64,000 nt of DNA from Archilochus colubris (taxonomy: Eukaryota; Chordata; Aves; Apodiformes; Trochilidae): contig CM041090.1 of the NCBI GenBank assembly GCA_023079485.1, positions 10,848,519-10,912,518 of the forward strand. The letters are read 5' to 3'. Shown one piece after another: positions 1-12,742 of the stretch. Made by a program: the position numbers and the translations under genes. The notes under the pieces are model-generated. The model saw only the letters and a list, made by a program, of their open reading frames with translations. It did not search any database and was not told the origin of the DNA. The stretch's first letter is position 1. Every line of letters begins with the position of its first letter.

Positions 1-3000
1 GGAATTCCAAAGAATAGGAGTGAGGGAAGAAAGGGATGCTGGAGTGACAGGCTGCCCCAGCCCACTCACACCCCCTGCCTCGGTCTGGTGGGGCAAAGCT
101 GGAAGCAAGAGGATTCTGGGGAAGTGAGGCCCTTCCTAAGCACTCCTGTTCCCAGCTATGCCACCAGCTCCCTTGCTCCCTGGAGCTCCCCAGGTGGGTT
201 CCCCAGTGAGTCTGTCCCTGCTGCAGTGCCAGCAGTGAGGAGCAGAGGCTTGGGCTTGCCACGGGCTCTTAAGCACATGGGCTTGAATGTGAAAAGGGAA
301 AATGAGCATTATTTGAACTGCAGGAGAAGGTTTCTTTCTTTACCTGAGCCAGGAAATTTTCCCTTTCTGTGCAGCCCCGACCAAGGCAGGTGCAGAGCTG
401 AATGTCCTGCCAGGGTGCCAAGGCAGCAAGGCACTGGCCCCTCCCCAGCTGGAGCCAGATAAGCAATTGAACAAAGCTCTTCTGTGCAGACAGGTCTGGG
501 AAGCAGAGGCGAGGCTGCTGCAGGTAATGCACCATCCCCAGGCCATCACACAGGTTCCTCTTCATCTTGCCCTCAGTCTTGCTCTGGGTTGGGTCAGGAG
601 AGGCAATAGGATGCTCAACAGCTGTGGCATAAAAAATGGGAGCTGCAGTACATCCCTAGCAATGACACCTCTTGAATTTTAGCCACAAGGAACAGCTTTT
701 AAGCCACAGCCTCTGGTCTCCTTTCCCTCTTCCTCCTTGTTCTCCCCCTTCTGGCAGTCTTTGCTCTCTGTGGTTTAATTAGGGAGTGGAGTGAAGTACT
801 TAGACTCCAAAAATGTGCAGATTAGGGGCTTACTAATCCTCTTCCTCAACACACTCACATCCTGCCTAGTGTTATTGAGCTTCTGTCCCCAGAGTGGAAA
901 CTCAGCCAAACTCAAAACCTTTACCTCTCATCTTGCTTGCTGTGCAGAGGAGGACGGGCATGGGGGAGGCTGGAAAGGGGAGCTGTGGGCTTCCCATATT
1001 TTCAAGGTGGAATTGCAGCCAGCATTGGCTGTCTTCACCTCTTGAGCCTGTTTTGTTTGGTGTTTTGGATTTGGGTACTGTCTTCCTGTTTTGACAAAAA
1101 AAACCTTATCAGAGGAAGCACTGGCTGTATGTGTGTGTGTGCCTGTGTTTTTTATACAGGGGGTGATTCAGCTCAGGTCTTGTGCATTCCCTGTGTGTAC
1201 TTGCATCTCCACGTGTTCCCAGCTGTCTGCCCAAGAGAGCTGTGCTCAGCACTGCTGAGGGCACAGGGCTGCTGCCTGGCAGTGCTGCAGAAGGCCAGGC
1301 ATGTACCCTCTCTGTGGAGGCTGACATCCCTTTCTAGGACATATTCTGTCAATGTGAAGGGGAAGGCGGAATGTTTGCTGTTCCAGGTGAAGGCACCAGC
1401 AGGGAAGAGAGGTTAGAGAGCACGGGTGTTGTGGGAAGGATAAGACTCTTCTGGAGGTAGGAGAACTTGACTCTGATGGTCACAGATGTGCCTCTGTCCT
1501 GCTCCTGATGCAGGCTGGGCACTGCACAGAGGTTGCTGTAGACTGCAGAAAATGGGACTTTTTGTCCTGAGCTGCTCCTCTGCTGTGTGCTTGAGCTGAG
1601 CTATGCTGTTTCTTCTTCCCTGCCTTTGTCCTTTGGTGCGTGAGTTCAGGGTTTAGCTCAGCAATGTGAGAAGCCAGGACAGGAACACCAGGAGCAGGAG
1701 GAGGGCAGAAGTGCTGGGAATGGTCAGTAAGGAGTTTGGGTGTTGGGAGCATTCTCCTTTCCACTGCATGGCTGTCGGAACAGCCACCCTTCTACAGTCC
1801 ACTTCCCCTCCTATTTTTTTCCCTCATCAGTCACCTTTTGCAACTGGTTTGCTTTTTTGTGAGTAAGTTTGCAGTGTCTGAGCCCAGCCAGCAGTTATTT
1901 GCAATGTGTAAGCCACTCTGTAGCTCAGGTACCCCTTCAGGTCCTACAAAATGCCCAGGGCACCCTGAGTAGATGGCACTATTCCTGCTTGAGTTTTTTA
2001 GAGCCTGCCCTGAGCCATCCTGATTTGCTATTTATAGTGCAGTTGTTCCATTCCTCTGTGGATGAGCTCTGCTTTCATCCTTGCTTGGGCACTAAGGGCA
2101 CACCAGTGCCAGGAATAGCTCTGGGCAAGGAAGACATGGGAGTGGCTGCTTGAGCACAGCTCCCAGTTTGGGCCAGTCACTGGTGTGAGAGGTACCAGAC
2201 TGCATCTATGAGCTCTGGCTCTTTGTGAGCATTGGCCTCCTCTGCAGCACACCTTCTTTCCATGCAGAGAAAGTGAAGGGATTGCCTTTCCTTGTTAGAT
2301 GGATGCCTTGTGTGCTTACCTGGCTCCCCTGTGCTCCTGAGGCTGCCAGAGCAGAGTTTGGCACCGTGAGAAATGGCATCCAGAAGAATTTCTCCAGTGC
2401 CAGGTAGCAGTGGGATTAGTGAGGGACCTTGGTATGATGCACTTGGTATGATGACTGTGGAGGGCGATTTGCACAGGGAGCCATGTTCTTAGCATGTCCT
2501 TCCAGCAGTGGCTGTGAACTCCTGATCATGTATCCTGAACTGGTGCCCACCAGGGAGGGTGCATGGCTTTTTGGTAGGGCACCTGCCATCCCTTGCACAG
2601 GGCCCTGTGCTCCTTTCTCCCAGGCAAGTGTCCTTGAGGGAGCTTAAGCTGAAGTCTGAAAGGAGTCTGCAGCACAGAAAGCCCCATCAACCCCCCCTTA
2701 GTGCTGCTGCTGCTTGAGCAGAGCTGCTCTGGACTTTGGCTTGTGGTGCTTGCAGCTTGTCTGGAGAGCTGAGCTGAACAAATAATTAATTGCTTGATTT
2801 AGTGCAAAATGAGAAGCTGGAGGAAAAAAAAAACACAGCCAAGTTTGAAGGGACCCTTTATCTTTTAAGTGTAATGCAGCTCAATTTCAAACAAAACAAT
2901 GCAAAATGAGACCTTTTGCTTGGAAAACAAAGCATTTTGTTCCTGTCCAAAGCTTGTAGTGAAGCAGCAAATAGTTCTGAGCTGTCTGTAAATTCCAATT

Positions 3001-6000
3001 TTCAATCTGTAACTATTTGGCTAAAAACACCCACCTTTTGCCAGTGACAATGCATAGCAGGCACCTGGGGGTTTGGCTCACAGCTTTGCCCCTGGCACCT
3101 TCCCAGAGGTATCAGGGAGGATGATATCTTGCCTCTTGTGGACTTTTCTCCTGGTCTGGGGTTGTGGGAGTCCCTGTGCCTCCTTTTGTGTTGTATTTAG
3201 CCTAATTATGTATAAAATGGTGCTGACTTCAGAAGTGTAGGGGTTAGGTCTGGTCAGATGTGCTGGCATATGGTTGCCCGTGTCCTACCAGGGAGCAGCT
3301 TCTGATGCAGCTCGTTCAAGAGCATTTCAGGGAATCAGGGAGATTTGTGGAGTGAGGATGATCTGTCCATCCTTACCCATGAGGACTGATAGCTGGGTGA
3401 AATTCCCACCACTCTGCAATACCTGCTTCATGCTCCAGCTGTGCTGATGGCAGAGCTGGGTCTGGCAGAAGGTTTGCAGCAGGTTACCCTTCATGGAAGT
3501 GGGAGCTCCAGCATACTGTTGCTTCTCAGCTCTGACCCCAGGAGATGCCATCAACTCCAAGCCCATAGCAGTGGAAACATCAGGAAGTGGCAGTGGTGTC
3601 CAAAAAACATCTGGAGATGGGAACAAAGTGAACCTAATGGCTTTGGAACTGCCTATTAGCTGCAGCCCAGATGCTGGCAAAAATGCAGGTATTAGAGACC
3701 TGATCTTGGTAGAGGGAAGGGAGCTGAAGATCAGCTCAAATGCTGTTCTTCTTTTGATTTCAGGAGGCAGGCAGGGTCTTCCTGCCCTGTGTAGTGCCCA
3801 GGCTTGGTCCCTCCTGTGCTAGGCTGGCCAGAGTGACATGTTTTCAGCTGGACTCTGCAGCCTCTTATTAGTGTCAGAGCAGCTGTTCTGAGTCAGGCTT
3901 ATGCTCCATCAGGACCAGAAAAAGACCAGTTGGTGGCAATACTTCACCTGCTGAGTATCTTCCTGACATCAAGTAACTTGTACTCCAGGGAAGTAAAGCT
4001 GGAAGCAGTGTGTTAAACAGGTGTCTCCTCCAAAGCTTTTTAGGGGTCTTAACAACACATGGTAGGATTTCATGGGGTCAGGAGGTGCAGGGAACACCTC
4101 CGGGTGCCAGGTTGGAGCAGGGTTTATGGAAGCAGGGGCTTGGTGGGAAAGCCATGACGGGCATGGACATGAAGTGTGCTCCCTTGCCTTGAGCCTGGCA
4201 CTGTGGGCACAGCACTGGATGAGCACTGGGGAAAGGTGGTCTGCTCCAGAGCTGTGCTGGGGATGTTGTACAGCCTGTGGGTAAGGGGCTTCTTGCTGGC
4301 TGAGAGTGACTTGGTCCCCAAGAGGTTATCCTTTCTCCTAGCAAGGATCCCATCTCCTTGGGATGAGACCCAGCTGGTGGTATTGGCATGTCTGGCTAGA
4401 TGTCCTGGGCACACAAGCTTCCAGGGTCTCTCTTGCTGGTTCCCAGGTGCAGTGAGGGATAAATAGAGCCCATGCAGAGGACAAGCCAACACCATGCTTT
4501 CTGCTGCCCTGGTGTCCCCACAGATGCAGTTCAAGGCTATTGTCAGCTGGATCCTTCCACCTGCTTGGGCCTAACAGGACTGAGAGCACTTAAGGACAAC
4601 ATTGCTACCTGGGTGGCCTTCTCTTGCCTTGCCTGAGAGTTGTGGCAAAGTGCAGCTGCCCATCTTGTAAGCATTGCAGGATGTCTGGAAGACTTAAACC
4701 TCCTACACAACAGCTGCATTACTCTGCTGTGGCACCAGGCTCCCCATGCACAGATCTCTCTTCAACTGAGGCTCTGCCAGGCAGCTGAATCCAGTCCTGG
4801 GGTGCAGGCAGGCTGGTTGGCTGCAGGGCTGTTCTGCATTAAGTGGATTGTGTCTAGCAGGGCCTCATTATTAGAATCCCTGCCAAGAGGTGTTGCTCCC
4901 TGATGCATTCCTGGGGTTTCAGATGTGGAGAGGTATGAGCAGTGAGGCATGTTCCTGTGTCAGGCCCAGCCTGAACTTGCTTGTTTCCTCTGGAAACATG
5001 GAAACAGTTTGGTGATAAAAGCCCCTGCTTCAGCCAAGCTTCAAGAACTAACACTGTTCAGACTGTTAGCTCCTCTTTCCCAAGTGCTTTGCTGCTGTTA
5101 GAGAAGGTGGCTTTTCAGTGTTGCCTTTGCTGAATAAAAAGCTGAACTCTTAGATGAGCAGAATTGTGTTTGGTGAAAATCTAACGGTCCCAAGGAGAGA
5201 TAGATGCTTATGAATGGACCATAGCTGAGGCACAGGTGACTGCTGCCCCAGGAAGATCTTCACCTTTCTGGGATTTTCTATGTTATTTAGTGGTGTTAGG
5301 GGCAGTGGGAAGATACTTGCTTCTCTTGAAGCTCATGTGCTGGTATCTGTCTGCTGCTCGATCCTATCTCTAGAATATGGTGGCTGTTTTGTCAGATGTT
5401 GCTCTTTCCATGGAGAAACAAAGGTGAAATTTTCACTGAAGTTTTCTTATTATGAGACTGGGGAGGGAGGAATAGCATGGTAATCTGGAGCATGAGGTTT
5501 TAATCCTGCTTTCCTGGCAGAATTCCATTCCACCTCTGTAAATTCCTGCAGCTGCTTGTGTGGTATTGCCAGCTGGTGCAGCCCGTCTCAAATGGCTGCA
5601 TTTAGGTCATGGGGAGAGGAGCAAAGATGACCCCAGATTGCAAGGTGCTTTGTCAGATGGGTACTAGGGCATGGGCTTTAAAGATGACCTGCTGAACAAG
5701 GAACCAGCCTGTCCCCTTCCATCGAAGAGCAAAAGAGAGTTCCTCTGCAGCTGCCTTAGTTCAGAGCATGGTGCCTTTTCTCAGTTGCCAGTCTTGCTGT
5801 GTAGCCCTCACCATGGCTGTAGGGCCCTTTCTCACTCCTGGGAGCCTGGGAAGCTGCCATGCTGTGCTTCTGCTGAGGCAGTCGAAACAGGTCAGATAAA
5901 CCATTGCTGCTCTCCCAGCTCCAAAAATGAGAGCTGGGAGAAGGATTTCTAGTTTCTGTTGCCTGCAGCTAAGTAAGACAGCAGCCAGTGCAGCTCCACG

Positions 6001-7293
6001 AAAACACTCCTGCCTGGGGACAGCCAGGCAACCTCCTCCCTTGGGATGCCTTGGGGTGGGGGGGAGGTTGTGTTCAGGGGGCAGCAAGCCAAGGCCCTGC
6101 TCCCGTTGCCCCTTGCTGCTGTCCTGTGGCCTGCAGATGGTCTTGATGTGCCCAGCATCCTCTCTGCAGGTGCAGGTCTAAGAGAGACAACAGGCTATGA
6201 TGCCCACCCTGCCAAGGACCTTGCTGACAGTTTCCATGCTGCTCCCTGCTCCAGAGGTAAAGCTGGGGGAATTGTGCTGATGTGGTGGGAAAGCTTCCAC
6301 TGCCAGCTCTCCCTAAACATTAACTGCTCACCTGATTGTCACTGAGCCAGGGAAAGTGAAGGCCAGCTGGGCTGAAAAATCTCTCTAGAGAAAGAGGGGA
6401 TCTTGGAGGAGCAGGGTGCCAGAACATGGGGAGCTCTGAGGGTAGGTCTGGGGCAAGCAGGGTGGGTGCACTGTCCTGGGAGCAAAGTCTGCTTGTGTGT
6501 GGAGGGGTGGCTGGCAGGCAGCCTTGGGCTCCTCCCCATGCCTCTGAGGCTGCTGTGAGCATGCACCCTGTGTTTGTGCAACTGCCTGGATCTGCTGGCT
6601 TGACATTCCCCATGCCCTGGCTGTCACCCTGTTGTCAGTGAGGGGAGGGATGTCTGGACATAAGGTGAGAGCAGGGTCCTGCCTGCCCCATCCCCGGTGT
6701 CAGCCTCAGGCTCTCCCAGAGGGTGACAGAACCAAGTGCCTCTTTATGTCCTGTTTGTCACCTTCTGAAGCACAAGCTGCTTTGCTTCCAGGGAGAGTGT
6801 GGGGAAGGGAGGATAACCTGCTTCAAACAGCACTTCTGCCCTGCACCCTTGCGCTGGGTTTGGAAACTGTCAGTATTGGGAAACCTCTCATCTTACTGCT
6901 GGCTGCACTTGTCTGGCCTGGGCAAGGAGACTGAGGAGGGAGGGCAGAGATACTGAGCAATGCAGCTATAGGGACAGTCAGAGCCAAGATGCTTGTGTTC
7001 TGTGCTGGTTCCTGCTGTGCCCCTGGCCTGGGAGCCACTTCAGCCCTGCCCTCCACTAGCTGTACCTTTAATGTTTCACAGAGGAGGGGAGGCTGTGTAC
7101 CTGCTTTCCTGCTTGCCATCTCCCACCATAAACATCCTAAAATGCCTCTGCCTCACCTGTCCTCCTCCAGCAGCCTACCTGCTCCTGCCCTGGCTGGTGA
7201 GGACCTGGTGCTGGGCCCTTGCTTGCAGGAAGGAGCAAGACACTGAGGCTAGGAAAAGTGTGCTGAGAGGTGATGCTGGTCAGCCAGAGCACT
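1..7293. other. Intergenic stretch, no recognisable gene
   Basis: No open frame here resembles a known protein; the open frames are short, overlap on both strands and lack a conserved exon pattern with paired splice sites. In mammals PEX16 lies directly upstream of LARGE2, and I looked for its conserved segments on the minus strand without finding any. A short (TG)n run lies near 1,126-1,145, and an AT-rich island at about 2,770-3,050 stands out from its surroundings. The stretch could hold distal regulatory DNA or a noncoding RNA, but nothing seen proves either. Confidence 0.6.
2770..3050. other. AT-rich island, candidate noncoding element
   Basis: This roughly 280-bp stretch is far richer in A and T than the flanking sequence. 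It contains a TAATTA-type homeobox core near 2,785 and a 12-nt direct repeat (TGCAAAATGAGA) at 2,803-2,814 and 2,900-2,911. It shows no open frame or transposon signature. A conserved enhancer is one reading; an old decayed repeat is another. Confidence 0.3.
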
Positions 7294-9290
7294 GAATCAT
7301 AGAAAGTTAGGGGTTGGAAGGGACCATGAAAGATTGAGTCCAACCCCCCCTGCCAGAGCAGAGTCACCTACAGCAGGTCACACAGGAACACATCCAGGTG
7401 GGTTTTGAAATTCTTCAGGGAAGGAGACTTCACAGCCTCCTGTGGCAGCCTGTTCCAGTGCTCTGTCACCCGCACAGTAAAAAAAATCCTCCTAGTGTTT
7501 ATATGGAACCTCTTATGCTCAAGCTTATATCTGTTGTCTCTTGTCCTATCATTAGGCATAACCGAGAAGATCCTGGCATCGTCCTCCTGGCTCTTTCCCT
7601 TTATGTATTTATAAACATTCATGAGGTCACCCCTCATTCTCCTCTCTTCCAAGCTGAAGAGACTCAGCTCCCTCAGCCTTTCCTCATATGGGAGATTTTC
7701 CACTCCCTTAATAATCTTGGAGGCTCTGCACTGGGCTCTTTGAAGCAGTTCCCTGTCCTTGAACTGGGGGGCCCAGAACTGGACACAATATTCCAGATGT
7801 AGCCTTGCTAGGGCAGAGCAGAGGGGAAGGAGAACCTCTCTCAACCTACTAGCCATCCCCCTTTCTAATGCCCCCCAGGATGCCATTGGCCTTCTTGGCC
7901 ACAAGGACACATTGCTGGCTTGTGCTCATCCTTCCATCCACCAGCACCCCCAGGTCCCTTTCCCCTCTGCTGCTCTCCAACAGCTCAGTTCCCAACTTAT
8001 ACTGGTACCTGGGGTTGTTCCTACCCAGATGCAAGATTCTACACCTGCCCTTGTTGTTATTCATTACATTTTCCCCTGCTCAGCTCTCCAGCCTGCCTAG
8101 GTCCCTCAGAATGGCAGCACAGCCTTCTGGGGTGCCAGCCAGGCCTCCCAGCTTTGTGTCATCAGCAAACTTGCTGAGCAGACACTCTGTCCCATCATCA
8201 GGGTCATTGATAAAAATGTTGAACAGGATGGCCTGTGTGATTTCCCCTTGGTAAATCCATGCTGACTGCTCCTGATAACCTTCTTCTTCCATGTGCTTAG
8301 AGATGACCTCCAGAATGAGCTGCTCCATCATTTTTCCAGGGATGGAGGTGAGGCTGACTGGTTTGTAGTTGCCTTTTTTGAAGATTGGAGTGACACTGGC
8401 TTTCCTTCATTCCTCAGGCACCTCTCCTGTTTGCCATGATCTCTCAAAAATGATGGAGAATTGTAGGACAGTAACATCAGCAGCTCTTACAACACTCTTG
8501 GGTGCATCCCATCAGGACCCATGGATTTGTGTATATTCAATTTGCATAACTGGTCTCTAACCCAGCCTTCATTGACTGCTGGTGAGTCTTCCCTCCTCCA
8601 GGCTTGCTTTCTTACATCCTGGGTCTGGAATTCACAAGGGCTGGTCTTAGGAGTAAAGACTGAAGCAAAGAAGGTATTTGGAAATTCTGCCTTCTCTCCA
8701 TCCTCTTTTTTCAGGGCTCCTGCCTCATTCAGCAGTGGGCCCACATTTTTCCTATTCTTCCTTTTACTACTGATATATTTAAACAAGCTCTTCTTGTTTC
8801 CTTTTACTTCCTCTGCTAGTTTGAGTTCTAAGAGGGCTTTGGCCTTTCTTGTTGCCTTCCTACATGCTCTGACAACATCCCTATAGTTCTCCCAAGTGAC
8901 CAGTCCCTTCCTCTATGAGACTTCAAAAGCTCCTTGGTGATCCATGTGGGTCTCTTACCACCTCTACCTGTTTTTTTACTCTAGAGAATGCATCTATCTT
9001 GGTCTTAAAGAACTGACCAACTTTCTTGGGCTCCCTTCACTTCCAGAGTCTTAGTCCATGGGATTGCTGCAAGTAGATCCTTAAAGCGTGCAAAGTTAGC
9101 CCTGTGGAAGTCCATGATTGTGGACCTACTTGTCCTTCTTCCTTGTACTAAAATCCACCATGTCATGGTCACTGTCACCAGGGCTGTTCCCAACCTTAAT
9201 GTCCCCAGCCAGACCTTCTTTATTCATTAATACAAGGTTCAGCAGGGCACCTCTCCTCACTGGTTCTTCAACTAGCAGGGGAGGCTGTTT
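7294..9290 (-). mobile_element. CR1 LINE, 5'-truncated, minus orientation
   Basis: The left edge carries the inverted CR1 3' terminus (AATCATAGAA followed by the GGTTGGAAGGGACC-type motif), so the element reads right to left. Broken minus-strand frames match the C-terminal half of CR1 ORF2. A reverse-transcriptase segment carries the FADDT catalytic motif at 8,155-8,169. Upstream of it in element sense (8,487-8,786) is the typical 'SKRKN...SMGPDG' region, and the end of the endonuclease domain lies near 9,005-9,193. Stops and frameshifts separate these pieces, so the copy is dead. About 2 kb survives of a roughly 4.5-kb element, the usual result of incomplete reverse transcription. The right edge is approximate. 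Confidence 0.9.
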
Positions 9291-10560
9291 TCTCCCTGGG
9301 AGCAGTGCTGGTGGTCAGAGGCTGTGGAAGGTCTGTGCTTCTCCCAGGAGTGTGGGTAAGCCCTGTGAAGCTGGTGCCTCATCCGGAGCACTTGTTGGGT
9401 GATGGATACCCTGAGGCAAGGACACGACAGTTCCCAGGGGCTGTGCTCTGTGTGCCCCTGATACAAGGAGCAGAGCAAAGGTGGGGCTCCTGCTAAGGGG
9501 AGCAGCAGAGTGGGGGGGTGGTTTCCTCTCTCTGCGGTGGGTAGGCTGGGGAGGGGGTGGTGTTGAGGAGCGACTGCCTATTGTACCAGGGCTCTGCAAG
9601 GGCAAGCAAGAGCTGCCTGAGCAGGAGAGGAAATGTGTCTCCCGGGGCAGTGATTTCTGCACTGGCTGGGTGGATACCCAGCCCGCCCCTGCCCTGGGGC
9701 TCGGGGGGTGTCTTTGCAGGCGCTGTTAATTCTTTCCGAGGCAGGCTGGGGCTTGATGCCACAGTTCTCCCTTGGGATACAGGGTGGGGGGCCGCGTATT
9801 TTCATCTAAATTGCTGTGCAGACAGGTTGAGTTCTAATCCCTGCGCCTGCTGCTACTGGTGGTGGCCTCCCACCACACCCTGCCGTCTCCGGACATCCCT
9901 CCAGCTCTTCCAAGGCAGGCGGGAGGGCATTGGGCTCCTCCTTTCCCTCCGGGCCGGTCAGGAGCTTGCTGCCTTTCCCCGGCCCTGGGGCCAGGCGCAG
10001 GGGGAGCTGCAGGTAGGGCCTGGCTCCGCATATTTAGCATTCCCAGCCCGGGCCTCCCACCCTTCCTGCTGCCATCCTGCTCGCTCCTGGAGAAGTGGGG
10101 AGGTCTGGTCGATGCTGTGCTCTTTGGGGAGCCCTGCTCTCCTGGGCTGGTGGGGCTGGAGCAAGCCTGGGAAATTCAAGGGCAGCTCTTCCCTTCTCAC
10201 ACCTACAGTGTGGTGTTTGCACCCTGTCCAGCTGAGGGGCTGTCACTCAGACCCCGGCTGATAGCTCCTCTCTCTAGGTAGGAAGGACTGCACCCTACCC
10301 TTGCCGTGCTTGCATCCTGGACTGGCTGTGCAGCCCCTCTCGGCCAGCCAAGGGGAGACAGGGTGGGCTCTGCTGCCTTTCAGAGCCCCCCAGTTATCTC
10401 TCAGTGTGGCCAAAACCTCATGCACCTGCCCTGGGAAAGGAGGAGGCAAGTGCTGGGTAGGGAGTGGATAATGCTGATCCCTAATCTCAGCAGAAGAGAG
10501 ATCTTTAAGTCCTGGGAGCAGGAAGGGGGCTGAAGGGAGGGTGGATTCCTTCTGATTTAC
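9291..10560. other. GC-rich upstream flank of LARGE2
   Basis: GC and CpG content rise from about 9.5 kb. Long open frames exist on both strands (for example 9,557-10,261 plus), but they reflect the GC-rich base composition and match nothing I recognise. The stretch probably belongs to the distal promoter region of LARGE2. No TATA box or other decisive site was seen. Confidence 0.45.
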
Positions 10561-12420
10561 TTTGGGCAACTCGGTGCCCCTGGCGCTGGGGGCTCTTGAG
10601 TAGAAAGCGAATTTAATCTCTTGTTTTGTTTGTTCTTTCTTCCTCCGAAAGGGGGGCCAGCGCAGGGCGTGCGGGGGGGTGGGGGGGGAACTTGGGTTTG
10701 AGAGCAGGGAGGAGGTGTGTGGGGGGGAAGTGTCAGATCTGAAAGGGAGGAGTAAAGGGAGGACAGGGAACGGCAGACTGAGGAGGGAGCAGCAGCAGCA
10801 GCGGGCTGATTGCCGGCTTGGGAGGCGCCCAGGGAGGAGGAGAAGGAGAAAGGCAGGAAAGGAGATCATGGGGTGCAGGTGAGCAGCCACGTGAGGAGGA
10901 GAAGGGACGGTGGGAAGGGTGAGGGTGCTACGGGGGGAGGGATGGAGTCCTTGGGTGCCTCTAGGAGGGTCTTTGCCAACTGGCCTGTTGCTCGTCCCAT
11001 TCTGTCCCCTAGACTACTATCCAGGTAGTGTGATCGTGCAGCCTTGGATGAAGTTCTTACCCACACTGAGGCTTCCCTCGAGGGGTCACAGACACAGGAG
11101 GGTGCTGAGATGTGCCCCTCAACTTCTCTCGTTCATTCATGCCGAAGTCCCTTTCGTCCTTCCTTTTCCCAGACTGCTTGGTTCCAGCTTATCTCCCTCC
11201 TTTTGACTTGCCCCCACTTTTCAGGGTACAAGCTCAGCACAAAGTTTGGGGGATGCCCAGGCCAGGGAGGAGGGGTGGAGATCAGCTTGTGGGAAGGGAG
11301 AGGGGCTGGCAGCAGCGTGTGGAGACATCGCCAGGTCCAGCTTGTCCCATGGCTGCGGCAGGGAAGAAGGGGTCTGGTCTGCTCCTTTTCCTTGCTGTAT
11401 CTGCACTTGGCCTGTTCTATAGAGTGGAAAAGCAGTGGGATTCCAGGCCCCGCTTGCAGGGAGCCAGAAGGACCTGTTCTCCACCGGGAAAAGGGTTGCA
11501 GCCCTGCCTGCTGCTAAAGGGGTGTGGGTGGCCGTGCTCCCTTGGGCTGGCCTCACCCCAGCTTTAGCAGAACCTGAGCCTGTTGGTGCATATGCTTTCT
11601 CTTGGTCAGCTTTCCTTTCGCCCTCAGCAGGCAATTCCTGCGGCGGGGCAGAGTTTCGCCCGGGGGCTGCTCAGGGTGGTGACCTCCCAGGCTGCCTGTT
11701 CCGGCCCCCCGAACGCTGGCGGCCCCATGGGCATCTGCACATCAATGGGCTCCAGCGGGGGGAGCAGGTCCTAATCCGGCCCATTCGTCCCTACTCCAAC
11801 TTTAGTTGAGCGTCCAGATGTTGCTCCGCGGGCAGGGACTCAGGCTTGAGCTGCAGGAGGCAGGCAGGGGCGAGGAATGAGGTTTGTGTTCCTTTGCTTT
11901 GTGGGGCCTTTTGTCTGCCCTGGGCACCTGGCTCTGGGATCTCGGGCAGGGCTCTCCCCGAGCTGGGGCTGGGTACAGGAGCCTCGGACACGGCACCCCT
12001 GGCCGGAACCGCGACCCAATGACCGTATCCCCCGGCGTGCCCCCTTGTGCTGCAGCGGTGCCGGAAAGTGAGTTCGTTTCACCGAAGCGTTTGGGATTTT
12101 TCCACAGTTTCGTGGGAGGGGGAGGTGTTTGGCTTGCAGCCGACCTGGGTACGGGAGTTCCCTCTCGGTGGGAGGGTTGGGTCAGGCCAGCCAGGTCCTG
12201 GTCCGGCCCAGCCGCGTCCTTCAGGCCGCGTCTCAAGAGCGGCCCCGGCCTTTCGGTCTCCGGAGGCGGTGGGGGAGGGACCTCCTCTCCCTGTCAAGGG
12301 CAGGCTCCATTAACCACCCCGCTCCCTGCTGCCCGGAGCGGGGAGAGCCTCTCCAGCATAGCCTCCCGCCTGCCTTGGGAGCCCTCGGTTCGTTCTCCTT
12401 GTCTGCAGGGTGCATGGCGA
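10560..12420 (+). promoter_or_regulatory. LARGE2: CpG-rich probable LARGE2 promoter region
   Basis: CpG dinucleotides are frequent between about 10.56 and 12.4 kb, unlike the rest of the window. A dense G-run cluster lies at 10,651-10,727, a CACGTG E-box at 10,888-10,893, and no TATA box is evident. The region lies 0.4-2.3 kb upstream of the LARGE2 start codon. Together these features suggest a CpG-island promoter. The transcription start cannot be fixed from sequence. Confidence 0.5.
10740..10878 (+). other. LARGE2: Putative LARGE2 5' noncoding exon
   Basis: A good splice donor (GTGCAG|GTGAGC) follows position 10,878 inside the CpG-rich region. A matching acceptor (TTTGCAG) precedes 12,743, shortly before the start codon. 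Joining them would place a short upstream frame (ATG at 10,869 to a TAG just past the junction) in the leader. The exon's 5' edge is a guess. An alternative donor, GGAAA|GTGAGT, lies at 12,067. Confidence 0.35.
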
Positions 12421-12742
12421 GAACAGAGCTTGAGTGAAATCCCTTGGAGCACTCTTTCTCTTCTCCCATGTTTGAGGGCCCCCCGAGAGCAGTGCAGACA
12501 CAGCAGGGTGATGGGCTAGGCTCCTGGGGAGGTCCAGATGCCCCGAGATGGGGCAGGATGGTGCTGGCTGGGAGAGGCTCTCACTAGAGCTGAAGAGCAT
12601 CTTTGTCACTGCTGTGCTGGCCGAGGTGGTGTCCTTGGAAGGACCAGGAGATGGGACATCCTGCCAGGGGATGTGGAGGCACCTGGGTGTGGGTTTCAGG
12701 GCTACTGGTGACACCACTCCCTCACTCTCCTGACCTTTGCAG

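Noticed and set aside
1126..1145. (TG)n run as a functional Z-DNA element
   Set aside because: Too short and too common in vertebrate DNA to support a claim.
7294..9290. Reverse-transcriptase frames as an active gene or retron-like system
   Set aside because: Motifs and termini are those of a broken CR1 LINE.
9557..10261. 234-codon plus-strand open frame upstream of LARGE2
   Set aside because: It lies in GC-rich DNA with competing long frames on both strands, contains no recognisable domain, and has a composition expected by chance.
10243..10890. 215-codon minus-strand open frame
   Set aside because: It is the low-complexity complement of the purine-rich LARGE2 promoter region, rich in Pro, Ser and Leu, with no known family.
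11884..12519. 211-codon plus-strand open frame that might extend LARGE2 upstream
   Set aside because: It is closed by a stop before the LARGE2 start and shows no similarity to the LARGE N-terminus.
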